Shown: positions 46,690 to 58,479 of the stretch, piece after piece
How the letters are laid out: each line of letters starts with the position of its first letter
How positions within the stretch are numbered: position 1 is the stretch's first letter
Notes under the pieces: generated by a model
Told to the model about the DNA's origin: nothing
Seen by the model: the letters and a program-made list of their open reading frames with translations, nothing else
The model's database searches: none
Position numbers and translations under genes: made by a program
Assembly (NCBI GenBank): GCA_036172665.1
Contig: CM069880.1
Span: forward strand, 7,380,501 to 7,444,500
Origin: Prosopocoilus inquinatus
Lineage: Eukaryota > Arthropoda > Insecta > Coleoptera > Lucanidae
Direction: 5' to 3'
Length of the DNA stretch: 64,000 bases

Positions 46690-48090
46690 AATTGAAAAAA
46701 TCTACTTAAAATGAAAAGAAAAAAAAGAAATGTTTTGTTCTTTTTAAATGGAAATTTAAAATTTTAATCTTCTTTATACACGTTTATGAAAAGTTGTTTA
46801 ATAATTAACTTTTTTTGTTTGAAAAGGATTGTTTGCGGTTGTGTGATATTGAAAGCACATAAATTTAGGTGCAGAATCTCATTTGGAAGTGCGGTAGGAA
46901 AAGTAATTTAAAGTGTTTGTAAAAGTGCAAAGCAAAGTTTGAAAAATATGAATATAAAATTTCGTATGCAAGAGGGATTCTTAAATCCGATGAAAGTAGT
47001 ATTTCAGTTTAATGCCCCCTTATACTTGCAAATTAGAAAATCTGATTTATCAGGCTAATTAATTAAAAAGTCCACTAGTAAAGCAGAAACTTTAAAACCC
47101 AATTAAAGAAGGCATCTGCATAGCGGTAACGATTACTCGCAGTGTTTATAATTTTAATCGACGGAGGGAAATATTCATTTTGAATGTTCCTCTAAAATTC
47201 TAGACGCAATAAACTGTAATTAAATTATAATATACACGGAGATGTGTAGCCGTGGAGCGAGACGGGGAGAAGTCCGTAGTCGTGGAGCGAGACGGGGCTA
47301 CGGCCTTCTCTTTGCTGGCAAACTATTTTATAAGATGACATTACAATAAGAACTGTGAAACAAGCTCAGGCATGAACATTCAAGGGCGCATCTGTACCTT
47401 AGAGATGCCCTTTAGCTTTGCGTTTGTTTAACGTGTTGACATATTTCCTCCTATGTGCAGTTCTGTTTCCTTAGATCTACGTCTTACGTGCATTGTACTC
47501 GACTAATGAAAAAAGCGCGCATTTGACTAACTTCCTTTTCATATTGCCGTCGAACAATACCACTGTCATGTAAAAGTGTAGCTTCGCATTTTCCTGAATG
47601 CAAACAACAACATGTATTTTTGTTGCATTATTAATTTCATTTCATTTACAAACGAACAAAACCATAAGCCCTTCAGTTCTATAGAAACCCACATCATTGA
47701 TGTATTATTCAAAATAAATCATCATCTGTTTTAGATGGGGAAATGAAATAGAAAAACCCCCCACAGCATTGTTTTAGAATTTAGATAAAGGAGGAAAAAG
47801 GTATGGATTCTTTTCTTATAGGGGGATTGACAGATTACTCGCCCAATTTGGAGAAGCAAATTGGGCATGTAATATATTCATTATTTTAATCGGTTCGTAA
47901 ATTAGAATCAATATCTGCCGGATTCATCCTGCATTTTATAACTGCAACTCGGCTAATTGAAATCTAATGAAGGGGATGCCATTGCCCTAATGGGAGGTGC
48001 ATATTGAAATGATACCGGGCATGTCATTAGTCCAGTCTACCGAAAGCATTTATAGTTACCGTCTGCTTTTGCTAATTCATCAGTCGATTA
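46690..48090. other. Unassigned 1.4-kb stretch with a 30-bp direct repeat
   Basis: 47251-47267 and 47281-47297 repeat CGTGGAGCGAGACGGGG, and GTAGCC/GGCTAC around them can pair. No gene is recognised elsewhere in the stretch. Confidence 0.4.
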
Positions 48091-48096
48091 CTGTTC

Positions 48097-48130
48097 TATA
48101 AGTCCGAAACAAGCTGTTTTACATCGCAGT
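48097..48130 (+). promoter_or_regulatory. Candidate TATA-type core promoter
   Basis: TATAAGT (48097) is followed 31 nt later by CGCAGTTGG with an initiator-like CAGT. The following open frame (48168-48488) starts at a non-ATG codon and has no family motif, so no product can be assigned. Confidence 0.25.
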
Positions 48131-48489
48131 TGGCAGCGGATCCTGATTGGGATGAAGTTCCCCCTGTTTGAATCACCACGAGTATACGGGCACTGTGATT
48201 TCGATGACACGTGTCAACGTCGACGCGTGCCGATCCCTGACACTCGTCTTTTGTATTGTTTTATTTAATGTTGTATGTACAACTCTCAAAAGCGAATTAA
48301 TCTTTTGTTTCAAAACCGCGAGTTTTATATTTCACTTCAAAGTAGGTACAATTCAAAAAAAAAAACTGTTACACAATTTCAAATTTATGAACTATTTATT
48401 TATGTGTATTTGGATTAAATATATTGTATTAGTTTTATTTGTTTTATTTATTTATAGAGCCGTTTTACATTTATCAAAATTTGTGTAGA

Positions 48490-50470
48490 AAATCTTGTAC
48501 AAAGTGAGAGAGACAGACTACGACAGTTAACGTTCATTGATTGAATAGATGCGACTTTGCACAAGAAATTGTAATAAATTTTGATAGATGTAAAACGGCT
48601 CTTAAGATTGATGGTGATAATAGGGTGCGAAATTTGTGTAAATCTTGAAACTGTTCTTGAATAGTTGCAGCTAACTAATGTAGTATTATTGTCGCGTTTC
48701 TGTTTGTAATCTAAATAATTCAAACAGGGATTGAGGGTTGAAATGTAAAGACACGGTATTCAGAGTGAGAACCTCATCATACGAGGAATGTAATATGACC
48801 TAATGATATGTGAAAAGGGTGTAATACGATCCTTCTGTCCTGCACTTAGTATAGAAGTGCATTCTTGCTTCTGTTTCTATGTTTATTACTTAGCCCTATA
48901 TATTAAAGTCGGAGAACGTGTCGTGTCGGTATAAAATCGACATTTCGCTCGAACGGAGCGCGAAACTTCGACTAAGAAGATCGGAATTAAAAATTTACAA
49001 TTATAATAAAAGTTGGAACTTCTGAAATTCCCCCGATTTCATATTTTGTGCAATTTAATTCTTCCGCGAAATAAACACTTAAAGAAAAGTTATATGAGGA
49101 AATTTCGCCGGGACAAACTCGAAACATTCTTCGATTCCTTAAAATACACCCTTCTATTTATTCAAAGGCGCGCAAACAAAAAACGAGAAAATTTGGCCTC
49201 CGAAAAAAGATTGGGAATTTTTCAAAGCTTCTGTACTTCTTTATATTTACTTACGAACGAATAATTTTAAATAAAAATACATTTACATGAAAACATTTCA
49301 CGTTATACAATTATTTAAAAACAAACACACCTATTCACTTTATATTTTTTAACTCTTTAATTACAAATAACTTGGAATTACAAAATTAATAAGAATTTTA
49401 AGTTATTATAAAGTACACGGAGAAACAAAAAATGCCCATTCGAACGTTTACAAATGTTCCGAATATCCCCAATTTACAATTAGACTTATACAACTATTTT
49501 GAAGACAATTAAACTGGGAAATATACATATTACAGGAATATGACGAAAAAACTGGAAAAATAAAACACCAGATATGTTTCCACGCTTCGTCATATTCATG
49601 CAAAGTGCAGATTGGATTTGCCGCTGTCTATTTCTCATTTTTAAGTTACAATGAACTCGACAATTTGGTTCTCTTAAAAACATGGCCTTTGATGGGTTTG
49701 CCCCTACCTCTCATTTTTTCATTTTAACATAAAATAAGAAAAATGATAATCAGATCGCAGAAAATCACATCTGTACTTTACACAAATATGATGAAGCCTA
49801 GAAAAATAAAAGATCGGAAATTTTTCCAGGTTTCAATCATATTCGTGTCAAGTGCAGATAAAATGTGCCGTTGTCTGATTGTTCATGATTCATATACAAT
49901 TTATTTTCACTGATTAGGTAGCGTTGAATTATTAACAAAAAAATGACGTTATAACAAAAAAATCACATTTTTACTACATCAAAAAGAATACTTTTTTGCA
50001 TAATAAAGAATCAAGTTTCCATCAAGATATACAGCCCACTTAAACAAATCTGCGACGATTCATCATACACTGATTCCCATTTTTAAATACTTCGGGTATT
50101 ATAATATGTATACTTCCAACTTCAAATATCTCCAAAACTATTCAATAGGTCTAAAAGTCTATTTGGTTGGTACCTTAAAATCGAAACAATTGAATATTCT
50201 AAGACAATTTATTAATTTCTTGTCCTCGCAGTTAAAGGATAACCTCATTTGATTTAATATAAAGTTTACAGATTTCGACAGTTTTCTGATTACACATGAG
50301 CGAAGCTAGTAAGTGAAGAAGGCCGAATATCAACGTGCTTTATGAAACGTCGAGAATGCAATTTATTTGATTGAAATGTGATTAATTCTTGTGGTTTTAG
50401 ACTTGTTTACTACGGCGACGGAATATTTAAAGATGTGTTTGGATTTGCCATTTTGCAGAGATTAGTGTTC
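48490..50470. other. Unassigned 2-kb stretch
   Basis: No gene, TIR pair or ribozyme core could be supported. 48470-48600 contains a TTTACAT / ATGTAAAACGGCTC inverted pair with AGCCGTTTTACA. Confidence 0.4.
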
Positions 50471-50477
50471 TATTTTT

Positions 50478-50545
50478 TTGCCTTGCGAGATTCGAACCCG
50501 AGTCTTCTTTCTTTGCAATCCCTGAGTCTCTTGCCGACTATAAAA
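50478..50545 (-). repeat. tRNA-like (pol III box) fragment
   Basis: Minus strand carries GGTTCGAATCT, a near-perfect B box, about 30 nt after an A-box-like GAGACTCAGGG. This is a decayed tRNA-derived SINE head. The same CTTGCGAGATTCGAACCCGAG-type block recurs near 53925. Confidence 0.4.
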
Positions 50546-51630
50546 GCAATTAACTTATACATACATAAATACCAATTTAAAATGGGAATACTATACCCAA
50601 GTAACACATATATTGCTTCTTACAGCTAAATTGCTCTATGATTACTGCTTATTTGGAGGGTTACGTACTTTTTTGATTTATTAAGGTTTTTAATAAAGAG
50701 TAAAAGTGCTTACAGAACAATTCAGTTTTAAGAACAAGCAGTATAAGTGCTTGTAACTCTAAATAATAAAACATTTATATCACTGCATTTATAAATATTC
50801 CATTTGTACCTTTTATAAGTAGAATGGCGTTCGTGGTCGCTTTTCATATTTATAAAAAGTTATAATTGCTTCTTAAGAGTGCATAGTAAAGTCTTTAAAA
50901 ACAGTATTGTAGTTTTACTATTGTAAATGTTTTAAATGTTTTTTTTAAATGATATATAAGAGAGGAATGTGCAGGTTTTATATGAACTAAAACATCGAAC
51001 TGAAGTAATGTAGATGTATAACTGTTCTGATAATAGTGTAGTTATAAGACATTTTACTTTAGCCCGCGAACGTCAAATGGACAAGTGCATTAGTCTTTTT
51101 TACACTATTTTTCTATTCTGGTTCTTCTTGAAAAACAAGTTACTAGTTCGCGCTTGAAATAATTTCTAATGACGACTTGGAGGTTATGTTTATAATTACA
51201 TATTTTGTGAGCTTACAGAGTGTTTGTGTTATGTTTAAAATTCACGATGACAACAAATAAAGGTAATTTCAAACATGTATCAAGTACATATTAGCCCATG
51301 GATGACGTAAATAAAAATGTTTATACTAGGGATGTGTAGTAAAAGGATTCAAGAAATTCCATCGGGGAAATTTGAAATATCAGTGAAATTTTCTTAGTTG
51401 TCGAGAATTTCTTTTTTGTTTGGAAATTTCACTGAAATTTCCAAATACGTTACGTTTTGGAAACAGAATACTTTTAATACTTGTAAAGCTTTCTGCAGTT
51501 AACAAATCGTGATAGAATATATAGAATGCACCGTACTTGATGCATGCAACGATGCAAACTACCAACCCGACTGATTTATCGAATATCGTAAAATAGACGA
51601 TTTAAACTTAGCTGCTCGCGACTATATATA

Positions 51631-52322
51631 CAGTGTGTTTCTGGATTGATTTCGTGATACGTATAATGGACCAAAAATTTCCAAATTTGCCAAATTTGAC
51701 GCCGAAGTTATTCAAGTTGGCGGAATTAATACAAGAAGAAATAAAAACTATGATTTCTCAAGTAATATCCCACCCATGTTAGCACGTGATGTCGATAACG
51801 TCTTACAACTTTACTGAAATATCTCACGTAATTAAGTTTTTTTTCTACAATGTTTGAATTTGATATATTTCTCTAAATTCGAATGGCCACCATTTTATCT
51901 TAGTACAGTTTTCTCTTAAATTCAAAAGGAAGATAATTTAGCCTCCTACACAGATTCTATTTCTTTTTGTGTTAATTTCGTCACCTTAAAGACATTCGAT
52001 GTGAAATTTGGAACAAATTCATTTCGTATCAAGCTGACCTAAACGTCAGAATATTAAATCTTAATTTAAAATTTATTGGTCCATTATACTATTCACATCG
52101 CGAAATCAATCCGGGGACACACTGTATAAGGTTTCTACCTGCCTCCTACACAGATTCTATTTTTTGTGTGTTAATTTGTCATCTTGAAGACGTTCGATGT
52201 CAAATTTGGAACAAATTCATTTAATATCAAGCAGACCTGAACGTCAGAATATTAAATCTGAATTCAAAAGTTTTTGGTCCATTATACTATATACATCGCG
52301 AAATCAATCCGAGGACACACTG
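51631..52322. mobile_element. TA-flanked TIR element with 200-bp internal duplication
   Basis: CAGTGTGTTTCTGGATTGA starts the element, and the inverse end (TCAATCCGGGGACACACTG) occurs at 52124 and again at 52322, both before TATA. 51941-52124 and 52141-52322 are direct copies 200 bp apart (GCCTCCTACACAGATTCTAT starts both). Non-coding. Confidence 0.75.
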
Positions 52323-52358
52323 TATAAACACTGTTATAAATGCATTACTTAACAGTAA

Positions 52359-52673
52359 GGCTGAGTTGTTCAATGTCCGATTAGACCAGCAATTTATTAA
52401 CTGTGGACTAAGGGCCAGTTTTTGAATCACAAGTTAACATTAACCTCCAGCTTATTGCCATGGAAACAATTGTCTTCGTACTTGCTACCATGGAAATAAA
52501 CCGAGAGTTAGGGTTAACCTGTGATTGACAAACTGGGCCTAAGTGTCAAACCACAATTTTCTTTCATAGTTAAACTACGTTTTACATCTTAATCTCTGTC
52601 TGAACAACCAAAAAAGGAATAAAACTGTAGTTAACGTTAAACGTAGTTTAAACCTTCAGTGAGCAACTCAGCC
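52359..52673. mobile_element. Harbinger-type MITE, 315 bp
   Basis: GGCTGAGTTG(T/C)TCA ends in inverted orientation, flanked by TAA (52356-52358 and 52674-52676). A 3-bp TAA target is characteristic of PIF/Harbinger elements. The empty site is visible in R1 copy d (ACAGTAAGTCTTAGTG near 43398). Internal inverted motifs CATAGTTAA / TTAACGTTAA. Non-coding. Confidence 0.8.
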
Positions 52674-53914
52674 TAAGTCCTAGTGAGAGTATTAATAGAG
52701 TAATTTACTCTTATTAAGGTTGCAATACGTCGCATAATAAATAGCTTAAGAACCTGTTATCATTGCAGATTTTTATAGGTTTTACAATTGTTTATAGACT
52801 TCTATGAGATGGTTTCCGTTAGCGGACACATTTTTATATTTTTCTCTTGATAAGATGCGGCAGCGTTGTTCTAAAATGCATATAGAATAATCCATTTGTT
52901 CTTATTTTGCATAAAAAATTATAAATTGATATACATAATGAATTACTTATTAAATTCAATTATCTACAAAACAATAACAAGGTAATTAAAGTAAAAATAA
53001 TAATAACAGTTTTTTAAAAGAAATATTTATGTGCTACATATGAGGCTAGAAGCTTTCTAGATCCTACAATTGGATTGGATCAGTCCACATTTTCGTTTTA
53101 TCTTATGTTTTCTCTTACCTTGCGAGATTCTAAGCCGAGTTTTCTCACTAATGGCTGTGTTGCTTAGTGTCTGATTAAACCTGCAATTTATTAACTGTAG
53201 ACAAAGGGCCTGTTTTTAAATCACAAGTTAACTTTAAGTTAACTTTAACCTTCAGTTTATTTCCATGGAAACAATTGTCTTCGTACTTGTTACCATGGAA
53301 ATAAACCGAGAGTTAAGGTTTACCTGTGATTGACAAACCGGGCCTAAGTGTCAAACCACAGTTTTCTTTCATAGTTATACTACGTTTTACATCTTAATCT
53401 GTATCTGAACAACCAAAAAAGGAATAAAACTGTAGTTAACGTTAAACATAGTTTAAACCTTCAGTGAGCAACTCACCCTAAGTCTTAGTGAGAGTATTAA
53501 CACAGTAATTTATTACTACTTATAAAGGTTGCAATACGTCGCATAATAAATAGCTTAAAAACCTGTTGATATTGCAGCTTTTTATAAGTTTTACAATTGT
53601 TTATAGGCTTCTATGAGATCGTTTCTGTTAGCGGACAATTTTTATATTTTCCTCTTGATAATATGAGGCACTATTGTTCTAAAGGACATATAGAATAATC
53701 CAATTATTATTATTTTGCATAAAAAATTATAAATTGATGTACATAATGAATTACTTATTAAATTCAATTATCTACAAATCAATAAAAAGGTAATTAAATT
53801 AAAAATAATAACAATTTTTTAAATAAATATTTATGTCCAACATATAGGACTAGAAGCTTTCTAAATGCTACAATTGGAAGGAATCAGTTCCCATTTTCGT
53901 TTTATCTTATGTTT

Positions 53915-53970
53915 TCTCTTCCCTTGCGAGATTCGAACCCGAGTTTTCTCACTAATGCCTGAGTTGCTCA
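53915..53970 (-). repeat. tRNA-like pol III box fragment
   Basis: Minus strand: GAGCAACTCAGG (A-box-like), then about 30 nt later GGTTCGAATCT (53939-53929, B box). The equivalent in the previous tandem unit (about 53125) has the B box mutated. Probably a decayed SINE head carried in the array. Confidence 0.4.
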
Positions 53971-54639
53971 GTGGCCGATTAAACCATCAATTTACTAACT
54001 GCGGATTAAATGTCAAACCACAGTTTTCTTTCATAGTTAAACCACGTTTTACATCTTAATTCGTAGTTAAACTACGTTTTACATCTTAATCTCTATCTGA
54101 ACAACCAAAAAAAGAATAAAAATGTAGTTAATGTTAAATGTAGTTTAAACGTTCAGTGAGCAACTCAGCCTCAGTATCCGATTAAACCAGCAATTTATTA
54201 ACTGTGGATTAAGTGTCAAACTACAGTTTTCTTTCATGGTTAAACCACGTTTTACATCTTAATTCATGGTTAAACTAAGTTTTACATCTTAATCTCTATC
54301 TGAATAACCGAAAAAAGGAATAAAACTTTAGTTAACGTTAAACGTAGTTTAAACCTTCAGTGAGCAACTCAGCCTAATGAGAAGGTGTTTTTGAAGTGAA
54401 TGAAATAGATGATTTCGTTGTATTGTTGATTGGTACAGACTTGGTGAATGATTGTTAAAATGGTTTTGTCTAGTATTGGAGTTGTTTATTGTGGTTATAC
54501 GAAGAGAGTAGTAGACGTAGAAATAAATTAGTTCTGGCGAGAAGGAGAGTGTGGGTGTTGGTACAAAAACGAGTCATCATGTGTAGGTTGGTGACACAAA
54601 AGAATATCTTTGCGTGACCGCATAGGATTCAGCAAGTTT

Positions 54640-55119
54640 GGGATGTGGATGATCTGGAACGTGGTGAAGTAAAATTGAAATTGAGTTTTCGGAAAGAACA
54701 ACTGGTTGTTATTATTGGTGTTTTGGAGTGCAGAAGAGGGGTTGTCACGCGTTCATACGACAGACGACAAGATCAGTGGCCTAACTGGCTATGGCGAGCC
54801 CTGAACCTTGCCATCAACAATATAAGATAATGAACGCGTATTGCTGATGAAGGCGAGCGGTGGGGTGCGCGGCTGTCGAGGGTGTAGAGGAGTCAGCTAT
54901 ACAGGCGGAGCGCTGGCACAGTTTCCCTCGGCACCTCGTTGTAGTAGGCAGCTTGTAGTTTACAAGGCATACAACACACGTTGTTCTTCCGCGAAGTCGC
55001 GCTCTTGTAATGCCGGTAACTCCTGGTGCGCTCGGAACTATTTGTCCTTTCCGATCATTCTGAACGCCGTTTATGCAACTTGTTCAAACCAGACATACAT
55101 GGATTTTATCATCCTCAAG
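54640..55119 (+). other. GC-richer region with a candidate first exon
   Basis: An open frame at 54645-54830 (FRKEQLVVIIGVL) resembles no family I can name with confidence; a decayed Harbinger protein is possible beside Harbinger MITEs. 54880-55090 is CpG-rich for this window. A short ATG frame (55099, MDFIILK) runs into a strong donor, AAG|GTAAGAAC, at 55120. It could be a first exon of a gene lying outside the window. The 158-codon open frame here reads through that donor and is probably not the protein. Confidence 0.3.
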
Positions 55120-55319
55120 GTAAGAACAATATTTCGAAACTCGTTCTTGCGGAAACCAAACCAACCCAATCCGAGAGCAAAAAAAAAGAACGCCGCCGCG
55201 GGATTTAAAACATATAAAATTAATGCGACATCCTTCCTCCAGGACGACAAGTATTTACGTAGATATTATAAATCAGGTAAAATCCTGCAACCGAAGCGAC
55301 GCGCAATTCTCCTTTGACT

Positions 55320-56970
55320 ACTTGAATACGGATTAAAGATGACAACTTTACGCGCCACCACACTCAAATTGCCACCGTAATAAATCTGTAACCCTTCAGA
55401 TGAAGCAATTGGTTAGTTCCGACGCCTCACTTAATTGACTCATTTAAAAGTTTCTACCTACCTACGAGTCGCAGGTATTAAAACCAACGCAGACAACACT
55501 TAAATATCATTTTGACATAGGTAACTAACTCATAAAAGTTTTCATTGCGTCGTAACTGATGCTCGTAACAACTTGTTGCAAGTTATTAAATACATGGGAA
55601 TCGCGATTTTTTTTCTTTTTAATTTTGCGAGATAATTCAATACCCCCCCGCCCCCATAATTTAAAACTCATCAAGAAATAATGAAGTTAGAACGTTTTCA
55701 TCATGATAATTCCCAAGGAGGCTCTTTTTTAATGAAATAATTTCATTGTTAAAACAACATCTGCAAGTTCGCAGACTACTTAGCCACTCACTCATACCCA
55801 CCGAAGAAAATTTAATAGAATCAAAATAGAACGAGAACTGGGTTTCCAACTTCAAAAGCTTCTTTCATTTCTTGTTTAAACCGTGTTAAAGATAACGCGC
55901 GTCTTATTATTACAATTATTACATTACGTAGGTGTGTACTTATTGTTACAGTTACAGTTGCTTTATTTGATGAAAGCACGGTGTATATACAAACATTATG
56001 AAACTGTCTTACATTGTAAATGTAAATGTATACGAAAATGGAACATTTACATGTGCGTTTATTTACACATTTATACTCTTATATGTTAAAAAAAAAAGAT
56101 AAAAAAGAACATAGTAGTTATTTTTAGTCCTTTTTAAAATTCAGAAAAATGAATTACGTCAAGTGGGTATTGTTTTATCGATTTTTGTAAAACGACGTCG
56201 TATTTGATTGTATTGTATGCAAATTTTCTTTGCGATTTATAAAAAAAAGGTAAAACGGAAGTAAAACTACTGACTGTAAACACTACTAGTAGGAGAAGTG
56301 CGATGCCAATTTGAGGTGATTGGATTTGAATTTATTAGGTTTCGTTGATAAAAGTGATTAGTATAAGTGTTTCCCGTAAAGTAAATATTTAAATGAAACG
56401 GCATTAGTAGTGAAGTACGCAAAACGATTATTAATGGTGACTGAAAGGCGTGCTTTTTGCCGTTCGTGTTTTACATGTTATGTCGCCTGGCTCACGGTTA
56501 CAATCTTTGTTTGAGAATTTTAATCAGTGCCTCGGTGAGCGAGTATTATGCATGCATGCTTCGGTTATGTTAGCTATCTGACTTAGGCGTACTTGGTGAC
56601 ACCTCAAGAGTGAGATAAGATCCGCCATTAACGTGGCGTCTACCAAGCCAGATCAGCTCAAAACTGGCATCGCTATTTAACTTGAATTTCGACGGGCATT
56701 ATGATCTTGAGAACGAAAAACTTTCAGCAATTTATTATACACGTTTTCATATTCCTTCGCAATCTACTTTTGTTTGGTTCATTGGCGACGAGGTCGGCGC
56801 TCCCAATTTCTTCTACCTACCTACGCTCCTCACATATTAAAATTCTTTCAAATCAAATACATTTTATCAATTACTATCCTCCTTCCTTCCTTCATTACTT
56901 CCTATTTCTTTTCATCTCAATTATCAAATCAAAACGTTTATTCATTCAACGAACGAACTATTCGACTATA
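55320..56970. other. Unassigned 1.65-kb stretch
   Basis: No gene, ribozyme core or element boundary recognised. Confidence 0.4.
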
Positions 56971-56974
56971 TCTA

Positions 56975-57023
56975 CAGGGTTACAACTAATTAAAGGGCCA
57001 CTATGGGGACCTCGTAAACTATA
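56975..57023 (+). repeat. Solo end of the 2.7-kb fold-back family
   Basis: CAGGGTTACAACTAATTAAA plus GGGCCACTATGGGGA match the left end of the element at 2722. It is preceded by TA and cut off after about 49 bp, where mariner sequence begins, so mariner or a deletion removed the rest. Confidence 0.75.
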
Positions 57024-57029
57024 CGTGGG

Positions 57030-57700
57030 CTGCTGGAAAAGTTTCTGGAAACGGTATGAAAAAACACATATGAAATTTGATAAACGGTATCATTGTTTTT
57101 CGAAGTATTCGCCTTTGACGTCAATACACTTATGCATACGCTCGAACCAATTTCTAAAGCACGTTTCTACTCTGAAGATGGTACCTCAGAAACCAGTGTC
57201 CGGAATGTTTCAACCGCTGCTTCAGCCGACGAAAATCGCTCACTACGCATTTTATTTTTGATATTTGGAAACAAAAAGAAATCATTAGGTGATAAATTAG
57301 GTGAATATGGACAATAAGTCATTAATTCAACATTTTTGTTGGACAAAAAATCAACTGTTTGACGGGCTGAGTGAGAGCTGACGTTGTCATGATGAAGAAT
57401 AATTCGTCGATTTCGATTGTTTCTTCTTATTTGATCGATGACTTCCGGTAAACAAATTGTAGTATACCAATCAGCATTCACGGTTTTTCGATCCTCTAAA
57501 GACACGGTTGTTACATGTCCACTTAAACCAAAGAAACAAGCAATCACTGCGTGAACGGACAACTTTTGTTGGTTTTGGTTCATTTTGAAATACCCAAACG
57601 GTAGATTGTTGTTTACTTTCTGGCTCGTACGGGATATTTTTATTTAAGTAGAAAATACGGGACGTCCCATTTAAAAAGCGATGTTTGATGGCAACATTAG
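57030..57700 (-). pseudogene. Mariner transposase (DD34D), decayed
   Basis: Minus strand: ESKQQSTVWVFQNEPKPTKV (about 57640-57580), then after a frameshift VIACFFG, WYTTICLPEVIDQIRR, HHDNVSSHSA (second catalytic Asp, about 57388) and SPNLSPNDFFLF (third Asp, about 57283). The two Asp are separated by exactly 34 residues, the mariner signature. A stop replaces the Trp of the usual SEW motif at 57167. The N-terminal DNA-binding domain and first catalytic Asp are missing. Inactive relic of cut-and-paste transposition. Confidence 0.85.
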
Positions 57701-57899
57701 TCAGATGTGAAAACAAATGCGAAAACATAGTTATTTACACATCAGAATGTGACTTCTATTTTAACGTCTCGTTTAGTTCGATTATAAAACCGGGCCTAAG
57801 GGGCGCACTCTGTAACTTCTTAACGGACTGTTAAAATTTAGAGGTCCTTTAAAATTAAAAAAAAATTTGTGCAAATCGTTCTTGATTGCAGTGAAAACC

Positions 57900-57964
57900 T
57901 CGAGCAGCCTCTGGACAGCTGTTTCAGCCCTGCTTGGGGCTTCTTCAGCAGAGACGTAGCTCGA
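57900..57964 (-). ncRNA. Hammerhead ribozyme A7, intact core
   Basis: Minus strand: stem I CUCUG/CAGAG and distal CGAGC/GCUCG, core CUGAAGA, stem II AGCCC/GGGCU, GAAA, stem III ACAGCUGU, C17. Confidence 0.87.
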
Positions 57965-58216
57965 CATTTCCACTGCAAACAAAAACAACTTGCCCAATTT
58001 ATTCGCAATTGCGATGTAAGAGTGATGAACAGATAAAATAGCGACATCTTACTATCGCTTTTTGACCTGACATTGCAGTAGGATAGACAAATTGAAGCGG
58101 GATTTGCTCCTAATAAGTCCCCCATGCAAGGCGGCCATGCTTGCTGTCAAAGCATAATGAATTACATCGCAATTGCGAATAAATTGGGCAAGTCATTTTT
58201 GTTTGCAGTGGAAATG

Positions 58217-58281
58217 TCGAGCTACGTCTCTGCTGCAGAAGCCCCAAGCAGGGCTGAAACAGCTGTCCAGAGGCTGCTCGA
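58217..58281 (+). ncRNA. Hammerhead ribozyme A8, core mutated
   Basis: Same layout as A7, but the core reads CUGCAGA (A6 to C), an invariant base, so cleavage is not expected. Stems I, II and III remain paired. Confidence 0.8.
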
Positions 58282-58479
58282 GGTTTTTACTGCAATCAAG
58301 AACGATTTGCAGAAAATATTTCTAAAAATTTTCATTATGCTTTGACAGCAAGCATGGCCGCCTTGCATGGGGGACTTATTAGGAGCAAATCCCGCTTCAA
58401 TTTGTCTGTCCTACTGCAATGTCAGGTCAAAAAGCGATAGTAAGATGTCGCTATTTTATCTGTTCATTAAAATTTAAAG

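Larger units (their letters stand above)
50593..53840 (+). repeat. R1 dispersed repeat, copy e (interrupted)
   Basis: It starts ACCCAAGTAACAC. 50593-51326 matches 7190-8570 and 43000-43330. 52323-52358 plus 52674-53035 continues with the sequence seen at 43365-43760, and 53480-53840 repeats this part. The breaks are filled by the TIR element at 51631-52322 and the Harbinger-like MITE at 52359-52673. Confidence 0.7.
52359..54375 (+). repeat. 0.8-kb tandem array (MITE + R1 + tRNA-like unit)
   Basis: The block [MITE, R1 segment, GGCTAGAAGCTTTCTAGATC, B-box-like segment] starts at about 52359, 53155 and 53956, a period of 795-802 bp. The third unit is reduced to two shortened MITE copies (53956-54170 and 54172-54375). 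Copies differ by a few percent and some indels. Confidence 0.75.
57841..58466 (-). mobile_element. Family-A ribozyme element, inverted dimer
   Basis: A full reverse unit (57841-58150) is joined head-to-head to a full forward unit (58151-58466). TTAAAATTTA occurs at 57831-57840 and 58467-58476, a plausible 10-bp target duplication. Both units include the GCAAGCATGGCCGCC block seen in other copies. Confidence 0.8.

Noticed and set aside
54841..55317. 158-codon open frame as a host protein
   Set aside because: It reads straight through a strong GTAAG donor and has no recognisable domain; a first exon is a better reading.
56701..57261. 186-codon plus-strand open frame
   Set aside because: Its second half is antisense to the mariner pseudogene and the first half has no motif.
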